A DNA stretch of 64,000 nucleotides from Eubacterium maltosivorans (GCF_002441855.2 NZ_CP029487.1:2232001-2296000); one strand, 5' to 3'. Counted from the first letter of the stretch, positions 16,302-25,303 are shown. Notes: generated by a model not told the origin, from the letters alone. Program-made: numbers and translations.

Positions 16302-16622
16302 TCAGCGGATTTCATCCTCCTCCGAGAATTCCTTATATACCCGGTAAGGCTTGGTAATCACACGGTAAGGCAGTGAACGCAAGAAGCCGTTAAGGTCTGC
16401 CTCCATTTCCTTCGTCATCCGCTTCGGCTTCGACATTACCCGGGAAATAAAATCATCTTTGTAGTGCTCTTTGACATATTCCTGGTTAATCTGAATGCCA
16501 ATTCCACAGTTCTTACAGGTTATCTTATGGATCTGTCCGTCCAGATAATCAATCTCATGCTCGGTTTCCTTATCACAGTTCATGCAAAATAAATAAGCAT
16601 CAACCTTACTGCTCTTTGCCAT
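16302..16622 (-). CDS. Small zinc-ribbon protein of unknown function
   Basis: 106 residues. Two CxxC pairs (LFCMNCDKE near residue 13 and ITCKNCGIG near residue 35) make a zinc ribbon, followed by a basic helical segment (FISRVMSKPKRMTKEMEADL) and an acidic tail. Resembles the small uncharacterised 'bh protein' group of Clostridia; no function is known to me. Start ATG at 16622 with GGAGGCGTGAA upstream. No close operon partner. Confidence 0.7.
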   Translation of the reverse strand: MAKSSKVDAYLFCMNCDKETEHEIDYLDGQIHKITCKNCGIGIQINQEYVKEHYKDDFISRVMSKPKRMTKEMEADLNGFLRSLPYRVITKPYRVYKEFSEEDEIR

Positions 16623-16815
16623 TTCACGCCTCCATTCTGTTGTCCCACCGGGACTTTTATGGCTCTATTATACCATAAATCGGAAAAACCTTCACCGCCG
16701 CCAATACGAATTAATGAATAATTAATAAATAAGAATTGAAAAGAACAAATGCGAAAATGGGCGTGGTGTGTGAAAATTGACGTCAAAGTACGTCGCGTTT
16801 CACACCGCACCTAAA

Positions 16816-16887
16816 AAACAACCCGTATCGCAACGATACGGGTTCAGAGTGTAGACAAATGTTACCATGAACAGACAGAGCGTTAAA
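16816..16887. repeat. ACCCGTATCG hairpin with TCTACACTCTGA flank (family C copy)
   Basis: AACCCGTATCG-CAA-CGATACGGGTT (16820-16844) followed by TCAGAGTGTAGACAAATGTTA...GAGCGTTAAAGAGA. Read in reverse this matches 10407-10462 (CTCTTTTTAGCGCTTTGTC...TTAACATTAACGTTTATCTACACTCTGA), which also ends in a hairpin. Two copies define a third small repeat family. Confidence 0.55.
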
Positions 16888-16898
16888 GAGATGTCTGT

Positions 16899-17051
16899 TA
16901 ATGCAGAATGGAGAATGGAAAATGGAAAATTGTCGAACCCTTTTGCCGGTGCAAAAGCGATTAAGACAGCGGCCTGCGGCCGCAATTCCAATCAAAATGC
17001 GTAGCATTTTGTTCCTGTAATTCTCCATTCTCCATTTTCAATTTTCCATTA
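16899..17051. repeat. Family B intergenic repeat (copy B2)
   Basis: Left arm AATGCAGAATGGAGAATGGAAAATGGAAAATT; core with CCTTTTGCCGGTGCAAAAGCG, GCGGCCTGCGGCCGC and AAAATGCGTAGCATTTTG hairpins; right arm AATTCTCCATTCTCCATTTTCAATTTTCCATT. Confidence 0.75.
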
Positions 17052-17097
17052 AGACAGCTTCTTGCTTTTGCTTTACCGCATCACCCTAAAGTTTCAT

Positions 17098-17778
17098 CTA
17101 CCCCGCTACAATATCCCGAACACACTCCCCGGCGATCATCAGCCCGGCCACTGAGGGCACAAAGCTCACGCTGCCCGGCGGGGTGCATTTAAGCGCTGGC
17201 ACTTCCTTTGAGTAGAGCACTTTCAGCTTTCTGACGCCCCGGGCCTTCAGCTCCCGGCGCATGACCTTTGCCAGGGGGCAGACCGAGGTTTTGCAAATGT
17301 CGGTGATCTCAAAACAAGAGGGGTCCAGCTTGTTGCCAGTACCCATGCTTGAAAGAATGGGAATCCCCTTTTCCTGACACGCGCAGATCAGGGCCAGCTT
17401 GGCGGTGACCATGTCGATGGCGTCGATGACGTAATCATAGGTTTCCAGCTCAAAATCCCCGGCGTTCTCCGGCAAAAAGCACTGGTGCAGCGGGAGGATC
17501 TCTGCCGCCGGGTTAATGTCCCTCAGCCGCTCCGCGGCCACCTCCACCTTAACACGGCCGACGGTCGAATGCAGGGCGATGAGCTGACGGTTGAGATTGG
17601 TGATATCCACCACATCCTTGTCCACCAGGGTCAGGCTGCCCACACCTGCCCGGATGAGCGCCTCAGCGGTAAAGGACCCCACGCCGCCCACGCCAAACAG
17701 GATCACCCGGGCGCGCTGTAACTGATTAAGGCCCTCGTCACCAAGGACAAGGGCCGTTCGGTCAAACTGTGTTGCCAT
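17098..17778 (-). CDS. tcdA: tRNA threonylcarbamoyladenosine dehydratase (ThiF/MoeB family)
   Basis: 226 residues. Converts t6A to the cyclic form at position 37 of ANN-decoding tRNAs using ATP. E1-like fold: nucleotide loop FGVGGVGSFTAEAL near residue 28, NLNRQL adenylation motif, and YDYVIDAIDMVTAK. Compared with MoeB it is short and ends in the TcdA-type CTPPGSVSFVPSVAGLMIAG. The ATG at 17778 overlaps the argS stop (TAATG), so it is translationally coupled to argS. TsaC/Sua5, which makes the t6A precursor, is encoded at 28354. Confidence 0.88.
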   Translation of the reverse strand: MATQFDRTALVLGDEGLNQLQRARVILFGVGGVGSFTAEALIRAGVGSLTLVDKDVVDITNLNRQLIALHSTVGRVKVEVAAERLRDINPAAEILPLHQCFLPENAGDFELETYDYVIDAIDMVTAKLALICACQEKGIPILSSMGTGNKLDPSCFEITDICKTSVCPLAKVMRRELKARGVRKLKVLYSKEVPALKCTPPGSVSFVPSVAGLMIAGECVRDIVAG

Positions 17779-19469
17779 TACATTCTTTCCGGCGCTTCAA
17801 TGCCCAGAATCCCCAGGACATTGGCCAGCACCTGCTTGGTTCCCTTGATCAGGGCCAGGCGGGCTTTCATGAGCCCGGTATCCTCCACGCGCACGCGGCA
17901 GGCGTTGTAAAAGCTGTGGAACGCAGAGGCCAGATCCATGGCGTAATGGGTGATCCGACTCGGGTCCATCTTTTCCTCAGCCACGATGATCTCATTGGGC
18001 AGGGTCGACAGCATATTCAGCAGGGTAAGTTCTTCCTTTTCCCTGAGCAGGGTCAGGTTAGCCGGCCCTTCAGCGTCTTTGTCCTCTGCCATCTGGCGCA
18101 GGATGCTGCAGATGCGGGCATGGGCGTACTGAACATAGAACACCGGGTTCTCATTGGACTGCTCGATGGCCAGATCCAGGTCAAAATCCAGATGGCTGTC
18201 CGGTGAGCGCATGTTAAACAGGAAGCGGGCAGCGTCGCGGCCAACCTCCTCGATGAGGTCCGTCAGGGTGATCATCTCGCCCTTACGCTTGGACATGCGG
18301 GCGATTTCGCCGTCGCGCATGAGGCGCACCAGCTGCATGATGACAATTTCCAGATGATCCGGGTTCACGCCGGCAGCCTGCATGGCCGCCTTTAAACGGG
18401 CGATGTGGCCGTGGTGGTCCGCCCCCCAGACATTGACGCAGCGATCAAAGCCGCGGGTCTTAAATTTATTCAGGTGATAAGCGATGTCCCCCATGAAATA
18501 GGTGGGCAGACCATTCTGGCGCACCAGGACATCGTCCTTCTCACAGCCGAACTCACTGGTGGTAAACCACAGGGCCCCTTCCTTTTCATAGACCGCGCCG
18601 CTGTCCTGTAAGATTTTCAGGGCAGACTCGATGGCTCTCCCATCGTAAAGGCTCTGCTCTGAAAACCAGATGTCATAATGAATGCCGTATTTTTCAAGGT
18701 CGGCGTGCATTTTGTTCAGGTTCTTTTCAAGGGCATAGTCGACAAAAACGCCCTTGCGCTCAGCCTCGTCCATGGCCAGATATTTTTTGCAGGCTTGTGC
18801 GCCGCCCTCCTGGTCGATGAATTCCTCCATGTGCACCCGGATATCGTTGCCCTGATAGCCGTCCTCCGGGAAAGGAATATCCTCACCCATAAGCTGGCGG
18901 AAACGCGCGTCCAGAGAATCCCCGAACTTGGCGATCTGGTTGCCGGCGTCGTTGACATAAAACTCACGGGTCACGTCATAGCCCGTCCACTCCGCGATGG
19001 CGGCCAGGATATCTCCGATGGCGCCGCCCCTGGCGTTGCCCATGTGCATTGGGCCTGTCGGGTTGGCGGATATGAACTCAAGGTTGTACTTTTTGCCAGC
19101 ATTGCCCTCGGTCTTGCCGTAGTTTTCCTGCATGGCTTCAATTTCCAGCAGCACCTCATACACCCAGTCCGCCTTAAGCTTGAAGTTAATAAAGCCCGGT
19201 CCGGCGATCTCAACCGCCTCCACGTAGGAATTGTCAATATCCATATGGCGCACGATGCTCTCAGCGATCACACGCGGTGCCTTGTGGGCCTGCTTTGGCA
19301 GCTGCATGGCAATGTTGGTGGCGTAGTCGCCGTGCTCGCGCTCACGAGGCACCTCCAGATAGATCTCTGGCAACGCCTCGACGGAAAAGTCGCCGGCTTC
19401 CATGGCCGCGTCCACCGATCCCGCGATGAGCCCTTTTATCTGGTTTTCAATTTTTTCTCTGATATACAT
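17778..19469 (-). CDS. argS: Arginyl-tRNA synthetase
   Basis: 563 residues, class I synthetase charging tRNA-Arg. The HIGH-type signature is ANPTGPMHMGNARG (residue ~120) and the KMSKS equivalent is MSKRKGEMITL. An N-terminal Add-1 domain (IYLEVPREREHGDYATNIAM) and a DALR anticodon-binding C-terminus (AFHSFYNACRV) are present. Start ATG at 19469 with TTTTGGAGGATAT upstream; the frame opens four codons earlier. Coupled to tcdA downstream; DUF1934 lies upstream across repeat A4. Confidence 0.96.
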   Translation of the reverse strand: MYIREKIENQIKGLIAGSVDAAMEAGDFSVEALPEIYLEVPREREHGDYATNIAMQLPKQAHKAPRVIAESIVRHMDIDNSYVEAVEIAGPGFINFKLKADWVYEVLLEIEAMQENYGKTEGNAGKKYNLEFISANPTGPMHMGNARGGAIGDILAAIAEWTGYDVTREFYVNDAGNQIAKFGDSLDARFRQLMGEDIPFPEDGYQGNDIRVHMEEFIDQEGGAQACKKYLAMDEAERKGVFVDYALEKNLNKMHADLEKYGIHYDIWFSEQSLYDGRAIESALKILQDSGAVYEKEGALWFTTSEFGCEKDDVLVRQNGLPTYFMGDIAYHLNKFKTRGFDRCVNVWGADHHGHIARLKAAMQAAGVNPDHLEIVIMQLVRLMRDGEIARMSKRKGEMITLTDLIEEVGRDAARFLFNMRSPDSHLDFDLDLAIEQSNENPVFYVQYAHARICSILRQMAEDKDAEGPANLTLLREKEELTLLNMLSTLPNEIIVAEEKMDPSRITHYAMDLASAFHSFYNACRVRVEDTGLMKARLALIKGTKQVLANVLGILGIEAPERM

Positions 19470-19491
19470 AATATCCTCCAAAATTCAATGA

Positions 19492-19613
19492 ATAGTTGAC
19501 AGTTGACAGTGTATAGTTATGGTACAAAATCGCTTTGCAATTTTGCTTTAATCTCAAATTTGCAAAGCAAATTTGTACCCTAACTATCAACTATCCATTA
19601 TAAACTATCAACT
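19492..19613. repeat. Family A intergenic repeat (copy A4)
   Basis: Left arm ATAGTTGACAGTTGACAGTGTATAGT, core ACAAAATCGCTTTGCAATTTTG and CAAATTTGCAAAGCAAATTTG, right arm ACTATCAACTATCCATTATAAACTATCAACT. Sits between the DUF1934 terminator and argS. Confidence 0.8.
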
Positions 19614-19642
19614 AAAAGGGCGAACCACGTTCGCCCTTTTTT
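19614..19642. terminator. Terminator after DUF1934
   Basis: AAAAGGGCGAAC-CAC-GTTCGCCCTTTT, 12-bp perfect arms with T-runs on both strands (stronger on plus). Immediately past the DUF1934 stop. Confidence 0.7.
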
Positions 19643-19645
19643 AAC

Positions 19646-20092
19646 CTAATTTTTATAATTACTGATGCGAATGTCCAGCGTATTTTCCGTGTTGGTCATG
19701 CCCTCAACCTCGATGGCGTAGTCAACCTTGACATTGACCGGGTCCTTCCGGTCGTTGTAGGCGACGTTCACGCCCTTGGTAAAGATGCCCATGGCAATGT
19801 CGCCGTAGGGAGTGGAATAGAGCGTCACATTGCGTTTGCCTTCTTCAAATTCCATGAGGGAGTTTACTGAGCCCAGACGGATCACAGAGATTTTACCGCC
19901 CTCCACCTTTACCGTGGTGGTGGTGCCCTCCATGCCGGAGACCTCAGATTCTTTATAGGTCAGACAAGAGATGTTTTTTTCCTTATACATATCGCCTTCG
20001 GTTGAAAACTCCATCTTATCCTCATTACGGTGCTGGTCGCTCACGATTCCAGTAATCGAAAGCCATACTTTTTTTCTTTCATCATCTGTCAC
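19646..20092 (-). CDS. DUF1934 domain protein (calycin-like, YwiB type)
   Basis: 148 residues. A small beta-barrel: VWLSITGIVSDQH at the start, KVEGGKISVIRLGSVNSLMEFEEGKRN in the middle, and TPYGDIAMGIFTKGVNVAY, the DUF1934 core. Commonly found next to argS in Firmicutes, as here; function unknown. Start taken as the GTG at 20092, 8 nt after GGAGG; another GTG three codons upstream falls within the binding site. A promoter lies ~110 nt upstream, and a terminator plus repeat A4 separate it from argS. Confidence 0.85.
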   Translation of the reverse strand: MTDDERKKVWLSITGIVSDQHRNEDKMEFSTEGDMYKEKNISCLTYKESEVSGMEGTTTTVKVEGGKISVIRLGSVNSLMEFEEGKRNVTLYSTPYGDIAMGIFTKGVNVAYNDRKDPVNVKVDYAIEVEGMTNTENTLDIRISNYKN

Positions 20093-20202
20093 AACAATCA
20101 CCTCCGAATCGTTATAAACTTTTCAGGCTGCTGCACAGCAGGAAGCTGCCGCCCGGAGGCGCCTTGCTTCACGCTTTGTACACTTTTAACTTTAGTGTCT
20201 CT

Positions 20203-20231
20203 ATTAAATCATTTATGGCTTTATTTTTCAA
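20203..20231 (-). promoter_or_regulatory. Candidate promoter for DUF1934
   Basis: On the minus strand TTGAAA (20231-20226), 17 nt, TTTAAT (20208-20203). Confidence 0.45.
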
Positions 20232-20255
20232 GGACTTTCTTAAATAATCTGTGAT

Positions 20256-21785
20256 TTAGTTGTTGACACGCTTAACAGAAGCACCCTGGATCAGTTTTTC
20301 AACCAGCTCAGCGTAAGAAATGCCCATATTTTCCCACATTTTCGGGTACATGCTGATATTGGTAAAGCCTGGCATGGTGTTGATTTCATTAATATAAATA
20401 TTGTAGGTGGCGCGGGTCACAAAGAAATCCACACGGCTGAGGCTGCTGCCGTCAATGACCTCAAAGGCCTTGATGGCGTATTCGCGGATTTTCTCGAGCA
20501 GAGCGTCGCTGATCTGTGCTGGGATCACGATTTTTGAGTCCTGGTCATCGCTGTATTTCGCTTCATAATCATAAAATTCCTTGGAGGCCACCACTTCACC
20601 GGGGATCGCAGCTTTGATCTCGCCGTTTTCTTCCAGAACCGCGCATTCAATTTCGCGGGCGTTCAGGAAGCCTTCGACCACGATTTTATTGTCGTAGCGG
20701 AGCGCCTCGTTGACGCCGTCGATAAACTCTTCCTTATTATGCGCCTTGCTGATGCCCACGCTGGAGCCCATGTTGGAGGGCTTGATAAATACCGGGAAGC
20801 CACGGCCTGCGATGTCGTCGATGATGCTGTCCGGGTCTTTTTCCCAGTCCTTGCGTTTGAAGTAAACATACGGGCCGACCGGGATACCAGCGCTCTCGAA
20901 GAGCATTTTGGAAGCCACCTTGTCCATGCCGGCAGCGGAAGCCAGCACGCCGCAGCCCACATAAGGCTTGTTCATCAGCTCAAAGAGGCCCTGAATGGTG
21001 CCGTCCTCGCCCATGGGTCCGTGGAGCACCGGGAAGAACACATCCACATCCTGGATAATGGGATCGTGGAAAATGGAAAAATCGGCGTGGATTTTGTCCG
21101 TATCCTGCTCCCAGGAGCCGTCTTTAATATTTTTATAGTCCCCGGTGTAGACCTTCCAGTCACCGTCTTTGGTGATGCCGATCAGGGTAATATCATATTT
21201 TTCTTTGTCAATCACTTCAATGACATTGCAGGCTGAGGCGCGTGACACCTCATGTTCACCAGACTGTCCGCCAAATACAATGCCTAAATTAATTTTTTTC
21301 TCCATAATGGATTCCTCCTTAATTTTTTGCGTGAGCCACGCCTGCTCTGTCATGACCGACAGGCCATTTTGCAGGAAAAGCTCCGCTGTTATGCCGTTTC
21401 CAGGCACCAGTTTTTTATGGAAACTGCCGTCATAGACGCAGCCGCACCCGCAGGAGGGGCTCTTTGCCTTGAGCACCGCCAGCCGCGCGCCCGCCTTCCT
21501 GGCAAGGGATAACGCTTTTTGTGCCCCTTTTTCAAAGGCGTTCGTTAAATCTTCATTTTTTACATTATACACTTTCCTTTCCCCTTTGACTACCCTAATT
21601 TCACAGGGTTTTCGGGGAATTTCCAGCCCGCCCAGGCATTCCGGGCAAATAGTCACTGCTTTTCCGTCCTCCACCAGCGCTTTAAGCTCCGGCACCAGGT
21701 TATCCCGTCCGTCATACCGGCAAGGAACACCGGCGAGACAGGCGCTGATGACGTATGTGGCTTTTTTTACTTTATTTGCTTTCAT
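20256..21785 (-). CDS. ddl: TudS-like DUF523 domain fused in frame to D-alanine-D-alanine ligase
   Basis: 509 residues if translated throughout. Residues 1-150 are a DUF523/TudS-type domain (ISACLAGVPCRYDG, CPECLGGLEIPR, KAKSPSCGCGCVYDG: cysteines that hold an iron-sulfur cluster in thiouracil desulfurases). Residues 161-509 are a full Ddl: FGGQSGEHEVSRASA, KPSNMGSSVGIS, YDYEAKYSDD (the loop typical of D-Ala rather than D-lactate ligases), ATP-grasp end EINTMPGFTNISMYP. At 21305 an internal ATG starts the Ddl part, preceded by AAGGAGGAATCCATT, a textbook ribosome binding site that here codes for KEES. So Ddl is probably made both alone (349 aa) and as a fusion; normally two separate genes. 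D-alanine comes from Alr. Confidence 0.88.
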   Translation of the reverse strand: MKANKVKKATYVISACLAGVPCRYDGRDNLVPELKALVEDGKAVTICPECLGGLEIPRKPCEIRVVKGERKVYNVKNEDLTNAFEKGAQKALSLARKAGARLAVLKAKSPSCGCGCVYDGSFHKKLVPGNGITAELFLQNGLSVMTEQAWLTQKIKEESIMEKKINLGIVFGGQSGEHEVSRASACNVIEVIDKEKYDITLIGITKDGDWKVYTGDYKNIKDGSWEQDTDKIHADFSIFHDPIIQDVDVFFPVLHGPMGEDGTIQGLFELMNKPYVGCGVLASAAGMDKVASKMLFESAGIPVGPYVYFKRKDWEKDPDSIIDDIAGRGFPVFIKPSNMGSSVGISKAHNKEEFIDGVNEALRYDNKIVVEGFLNAREIECAVLEENGEIKAAIPGEVVASKEFYDYEAKYSDDQDSKIVIPAQISDALLEKIREYAIKAFEVIDGSSLSRVDFFVTRATYNIYINEINTMPGFTNISMYPKMWENMGISYAELVEKLIQGASVKRVNN

Positions 21786-21806
21786 TTCATACCCTAAAAC
21801 TTTATC

Positions 21807-21937
21807 AATTGAGAATTGAGAATGCAGAATGGAGAATTCTGGAACAAATGCGCTCTGCGCATTTGATTTAAATCAAATTGGCAAGGCCAATTTGTTCATA
21901 TAATTCTCCATTTTCCATTCTTCATTTTCCATTCTCC
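21807..21937. repeat. Family B intergenic repeat (copy B3)
   Basis: Left arm AATTGAGAATGCAGAATGGAGAATT; core GAACAAATGCGCTCTGCGCATTTG-ATTTAAATC-AAATTGGCAAGGCCAATTTGTTC, the same plan as family A cores; right arm AATTCTCCATTTTCCATTCTTCATTTTCCATTCTC. Supplies the C-terminus and stop of the NeuD-like gene. Confidence 0.8.
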
Positions 21938-22542
21938 TTATAAATCCAAGCCCCACGTTTGTAGACCATTTTCATCACCATATCTTTTACCACAATCTCA
22001 CCGGTTTGAATCACCGTGCCCGCGGCAATGGTAATGCTGTCTTTAAGGGTGGCGCTGTGGCCGATAAAGGTGTGGTCCTTCACCGTAACCTCACGTCCGA
22101 TATTGACCCGGGCCAGCAGCTCACAGTAGGGCTCGATCCGGCTCATGGCCCCAACGATACTGCCCTCCCCGATGACGGTGTGGGCGCCGATCGACGCGCC
22201 AGCCCCCACAATGGCGCCGGCTCCGATATAGGCGCCGGGCTCCACCACCGCGTCCGCTGCCACATAGGCCGCCGGATGGATGACCGCCTGGTAGCAGAGC
22301 TCCGGAAAAGCCCTGACCACAGTCTCGCGATTCCTCAGGCTGTCTGCTGCCACGATAAAGCCCCGGCCTCGTCCGCTAAAGCGTTCCGCCTCCTCAAAGC
22401 TTCCCAGTACCGGATAGGGAAAATCCTCCGGCGGCGTGTCACCAGTATACAAAAAACCCGTCAGGCTATAATCCGGCCCGCTCAGGGCCTCGGCGATCAC
22501 CCGGCCGGCAAGGACTGTTCCGATAACAACCATTTCTCTCAT
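21922..22542 (-). CDS. NeuD/PglD-family hexapeptide-repeat acyltransferase
   Basis: 206 residues. N-terminal Rossmann-like segment (VVIGTVLAGRVIAEAL, GFLYTGD) that binds the sugar-nucleotide substrate in PglD/NeuD proteins, then a left-handed beta-helix of hexapeptide repeats (VEPGAYIGAGAIVGAGASIGAHTVIGEG, VKDHTFIGHSATL). Likely O- or N-acetylates a surface sugar precursor with acetyl-CoA; the acceptor is unknown. The final ENGK and TGA stop are read from GAGAATGGAAAATGA, the arm of repeat B3, so the native end is altered. Upstream (AIM24, PgcA, GalU) genes on the same strand suggest a cell-surface sugar setting. Confidence 0.78.
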   Translation of the reverse strand: MREMVVIGTVLAGRVIAEALSGPDYSLTGFLYTGDTPPEDFPYPVLGSFEEAERFSGRGRGFIVAADSLRNRETVVRAFPELCYQAVIHPAAYVAADAVVEPGAYIGAGAIVGAGASIGAHTVIGEGSIVGAMSRIEPYCELLARVNIGREVTVKDHTFIGHSATLKDSITIAAGTVIQTGEIVVKDMVMKMVYKRGAWIYKENGK

Positions 22543-22595
22543 TTCCGCACACTTTTCCTTTCCTTCATTTACTTCATTTTACCACACTGGCCGGA

Positions 22596-22634
22596 TAAAA
22601 ACAAAAGAATCCACCCCCGCAAAGGGATGGATTC
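22596..22634 (-). terminator. Terminator after AIM24 gene
   Basis: On the minus strand GAATCCATCCC-TTTGC-GGGGGTGGATTC followed by TTTTGTTTTT. Confidence 0.7.
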
Positions 22635-22749
22635 TCAAAGTTTAAACAAATATTATCACAAAGCGGCGAAGGGTTAAAGATAGGACTTACAACTAAACAC
22701 GCCTCTCCCGAGCACTCTGCATCTTTCGTAAAAATTCTATCGGATTCCT

Positions 22750-23436
22750 CTAGCTGCTGGTGCTGGTTGGCATATAGGGGATCAGGGCCTTGGCCAGCTT
22801 ATCTACCGGCATACTCTGGAGCACGACCCTGCCAGGGCCGGTCAGTGTTGCGAAGAACAGGCCCTCGCCGCTGAACAAAATGTTTTTAGCGCCCTTTACC
22901 TGGGTGACGTCAAAGTGCACCTTTTCCTGGAACACAGCGATGTGCCCCTGATCCACGTTGATGGTCTGCCCTTCCTCAAGGTTGTACTCGATGGTGCTGC
23001 CATTGAGCTCAAGGAAAACCAGTCCAGGCCCTGTGAGCTTCTGGAGAATGAAGCCCGCGCCGCCAAAAACGCCAGTCTTGACACTCTTCTTAAAGAAAAT
23101 GGAAAAATCCACAGATTCCTCAGCCGCCAGAAACGCCGTCTTGGCACAGATAATGGACTGTCCCGCCTCCAGGCGCACTGCCCGGATATTGCCCGGGAAG
23201 GACGACGCAAAGGCGATCTTTCCCTTGTCACCCGTACAGGTGTAGGTGGTCAGAAAAAGCGAGTTGCCGCTGAAGCTTCGCTTGATAGCCTTTAAGGCCC
23301 CGCCTCTGGTGGTGGTTTCCATGTCAAAGCAGGGGTCCATCCAGGACATGCCGCCGGATTCGGTATAGATCTGCTCGCCCCGGTCCAGCTCAAGCTCTAC
23401 GACTGGCAGGGTATCGCCGATAATTTCATACTTCAT
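22750..23436 (-). CDS. AIM24/TIGR00266 family protein
   Basis: 228 residues, a repeated beta-strand fold: ELDRGEQIYTESGGMSWMDPCF at the start, RRSF-like KRSFSGNSLFLTTYT, then QSIICAKTAFLAAEESVDF and GPGLVFLELNGSTIEY. Homologues occur across bacteria and as mitochondrial AIM24; no biochemical role is firmly known. Start ATG at 23436 with CAGGAGTAGAAA upstream. It lies 27 nt after pgcA on the same strand and ends at a terminator, so it is likely the last gene of that unit. Confidence 0.85.
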   Translation of the reverse strand: MKYEIIGDTLPVVELELDRGEQIYTESGGMSWMDPCFDMETTTRGGALKAIKRSFSGNSLFLTTYTCTGDKGKIAFASSFPGNIRAVRLEAGQSIICAKTAFLAAEESVDFSIFFKKSVKTGVFGGAGFILQKLTGPGLVFLELNGSTIEYNLEEGQTINVDQGHIAVFQEKVHFDVTQVKGAKNILFSGEGLFFATLTGPGRVVLQSMPVDKLAKALIPYMPTSTSS

Positions 23437-23463
23437 TTTCTACTCCTGTTCTACAATCAAGCC

Positions 23464-25167
23464 TTAAGCCTCAATGATTTCATTCACAGCTTTTTTCAGA
23501 ATTTCCATTTTTTCCTCTGCCCGCTCACGGCTCTTGCCTGTGACCGAGTAGTAAACCTTCAGCTTCGGCTCAGTGCCCGAAGGTCTCAGGGCATACCAGG
23601 AATTTTCATTAAAGACAAATTTGAGCACGTTGGATTTAGGCAGGTCGATGGCGGATTTCTCCCCACTGGCCAGATCCAGGCTTTCTTTAGACTGGTAGTC
23701 GTTGTAGGTCACCAGCTTTTCGTCCGCAAAGGCATCAAAATGGTTGGCGCGGAATTTTTCCATGATGTTTGCAATCTGCTTCTTGCCCTCGATGCCCTCC
23801 AGCGTCATGGACTGGATACCCTCGATAAAATAGCCGAATTTCTGGTACAGCCCCTCCAGAGCGTCGTACAGGGTCATGCCCTGTTTCTTATAGTAATCGG
23901 CCATCTCACAGACCAGCGCGGAAGCCAGTACCGCGTCCTTATCGCGGGCGTAGTTGCCTGCCAGGTAGCCATAGCTTTCTTCATAGCCAAAGGCAAAGGT
24001 CTTTTCGCCAGTCTTCTCATATTCGGTCATGTGTTCGCCGATGTATTTAAAGCCGGTGAGCACATCCACCACCTCAGCCCCGTTCGCTTTGGCCACAATG
24101 CCGCCCAGTTCACTGGTGACAATGGTCTTGATGACCACCTTGTTGTCTGGCAGCCCGGTGCGGGTCTTGAGGAAGTAGTCCACCAGCAGCGCGCCGGTCT
24201 GGTTACCCGTAAAGACCACAAATTCACCCTCGGCGTTGCGTCCGACCACGCCCACACGGTCGCAGTCCGGGTCGGTGCCGATAATGATGTCCACATCGCT
24301 GGCTTCTGGCATTTCCATGGCAATGTTAAACACCGACCGTTCCTCTGGATTCGGGTAAGAAACCGTCGGGAAATTGCCGTCCGGCTGTTCCTGCTCTGCC
24401 ACCACGGTCACATTCTTATAGCCCAGGTCGTCCAGCACACGGCGCACCGGCACATTGCCGCTGCCGTGGATGGGGGTGTAGATCACCTTTAAGTCGCTGC
24501 CCGGGTTAGCCTTTACCACATTTTCGACCGCAGCGGCGTAAGCGTCGTCCACTTCTTTTCCGATGATCTGGATCATGCCGTCCTCAACAGCGGTCTGCAT
24601 ATTGGCCAGCGGAATATCAAAATAATTGTCGATTTTTTCAATTTCAGCCACCAGTTCGTCAGCTGCCGGAGAAACCATCTGGCCGCCGTCGGGGCCATAG
24701 ACCTTATAGCCGTTGTACTCCTTTGGATTGTGAGAAGCGGTGATGACAATCCCGCCCGCAGCACCCACATGGCGCACTGTGAAGGACAGCACCGGCGTCG
24801 GTCTCAGGCTCTCAAACAGGTAGGCCTGAACACCCATGGCCGCCAGCACACGCGCGGCGGTCTGAGCGAATTCAGCCGATTTATTTCTGGAGTCAAAGGC
24901 GATGGCGACACCCTTTTCAGCATTCTTAGGGTCTGTCGCCAGCAGGTATTTCCCCAGTCCATAGGTCGCCTTTGCCACAATATAAACGTTCATCCGGTTA
25001 ATGCCTGCGCCGATCTTACCGCGCATCCCGCCAGTGCCAAACTCCAGGTCCTGATAAAAACGGTCCTCGATTTCACCCTCGTCAGTCATTGCTTCAAGCT
25101 CGGCGCGTAAATCCGCGTTCAGCTCCGGATAATCTTTCCATAATTGATATACTTCTTTGTAGCCCAT
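23464..25167 (-). CDS. pgcA: Phosphoglucomutase/phosphomannomutase (alpha-D-phosphohexomutase)
   Basis: 567 residues. Interconverts glucose-6-phosphate and glucose-1-phosphate. The phosphoserine loop is GGIVITASHNPKEYNGYKVYG, the magnesium loop is GTDPDCDRVGV, the sugar loop GYEESYGY, and the phosphate-binding end is RPSGTEPKLKVYY. Length fits the PgcA-type long form. Start ATG at 25167 with ATAAGGAGGAACACA upstream. It feeds GalU, encoded next to it. Confidence 0.93.
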   Translation of the reverse strand: MGYKEVYQLWKDYPELNADLRAELEAMTDEGEIEDRFYQDLEFGTGGMRGKIGAGINRMNVYIVAKATYGLGKYLLATDPKNAEKGVAIAFDSRNKSAEFAQTAARVLAAMGVQAYLFESLRPTPVLSFTVRHVGAAGGIVITASHNPKEYNGYKVYGPDGGQMVSPAADELVAEIEKIDNYFDIPLANMQTAVEDGMIQIIGKEVDDAYAAAVENVVKANPGSDLKVIYTPIHGSGNVPVRRVLDDLGYKNVTVVAEQEQPDGNFPTVSYPNPEERSVFNIAMEMPEASDVDIIIGTDPDCDRVGVVGRNAEGEFVVFTGNQTGALLVDYFLKTRTGLPDNKVVIKTIVTSELGGIVAKANGAEVVDVLTGFKYIGEHMTEYEKTGEKTFAFGYEESYGYLAGNYARDKDAVLASALVCEMADYYKKQGMTLYDALEGLYQKFGYFIEGIQSMTLEGIEGKKQIANIMEKFRANHFDAFADEKLVTYNDYQSKESLDLASGEKSAIDLPKSNVLKFVFNENSWYALRPSGTEPKLKVYYSVTGKSRERAEEKMEILKKAVNEIIEA

Positions 25168-25303
25168 TGTGTTCCTCCTTATATGATTTCGATTGATTGA
25201 TTTCGGTTACATGATCTTATTATACCCGAAATAATGGTTTGACTCAACAAAAATGCGTGTCAAATTCTGTAAAACTTCTATAAAATTTCCGCAAAAAACA
25301 ACA

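Noticed and set aside
18678-19499. Plus-strand open frame of ~270 codons
   Set aside because: Antisense to argS, whose synthetase motifs are unambiguous.
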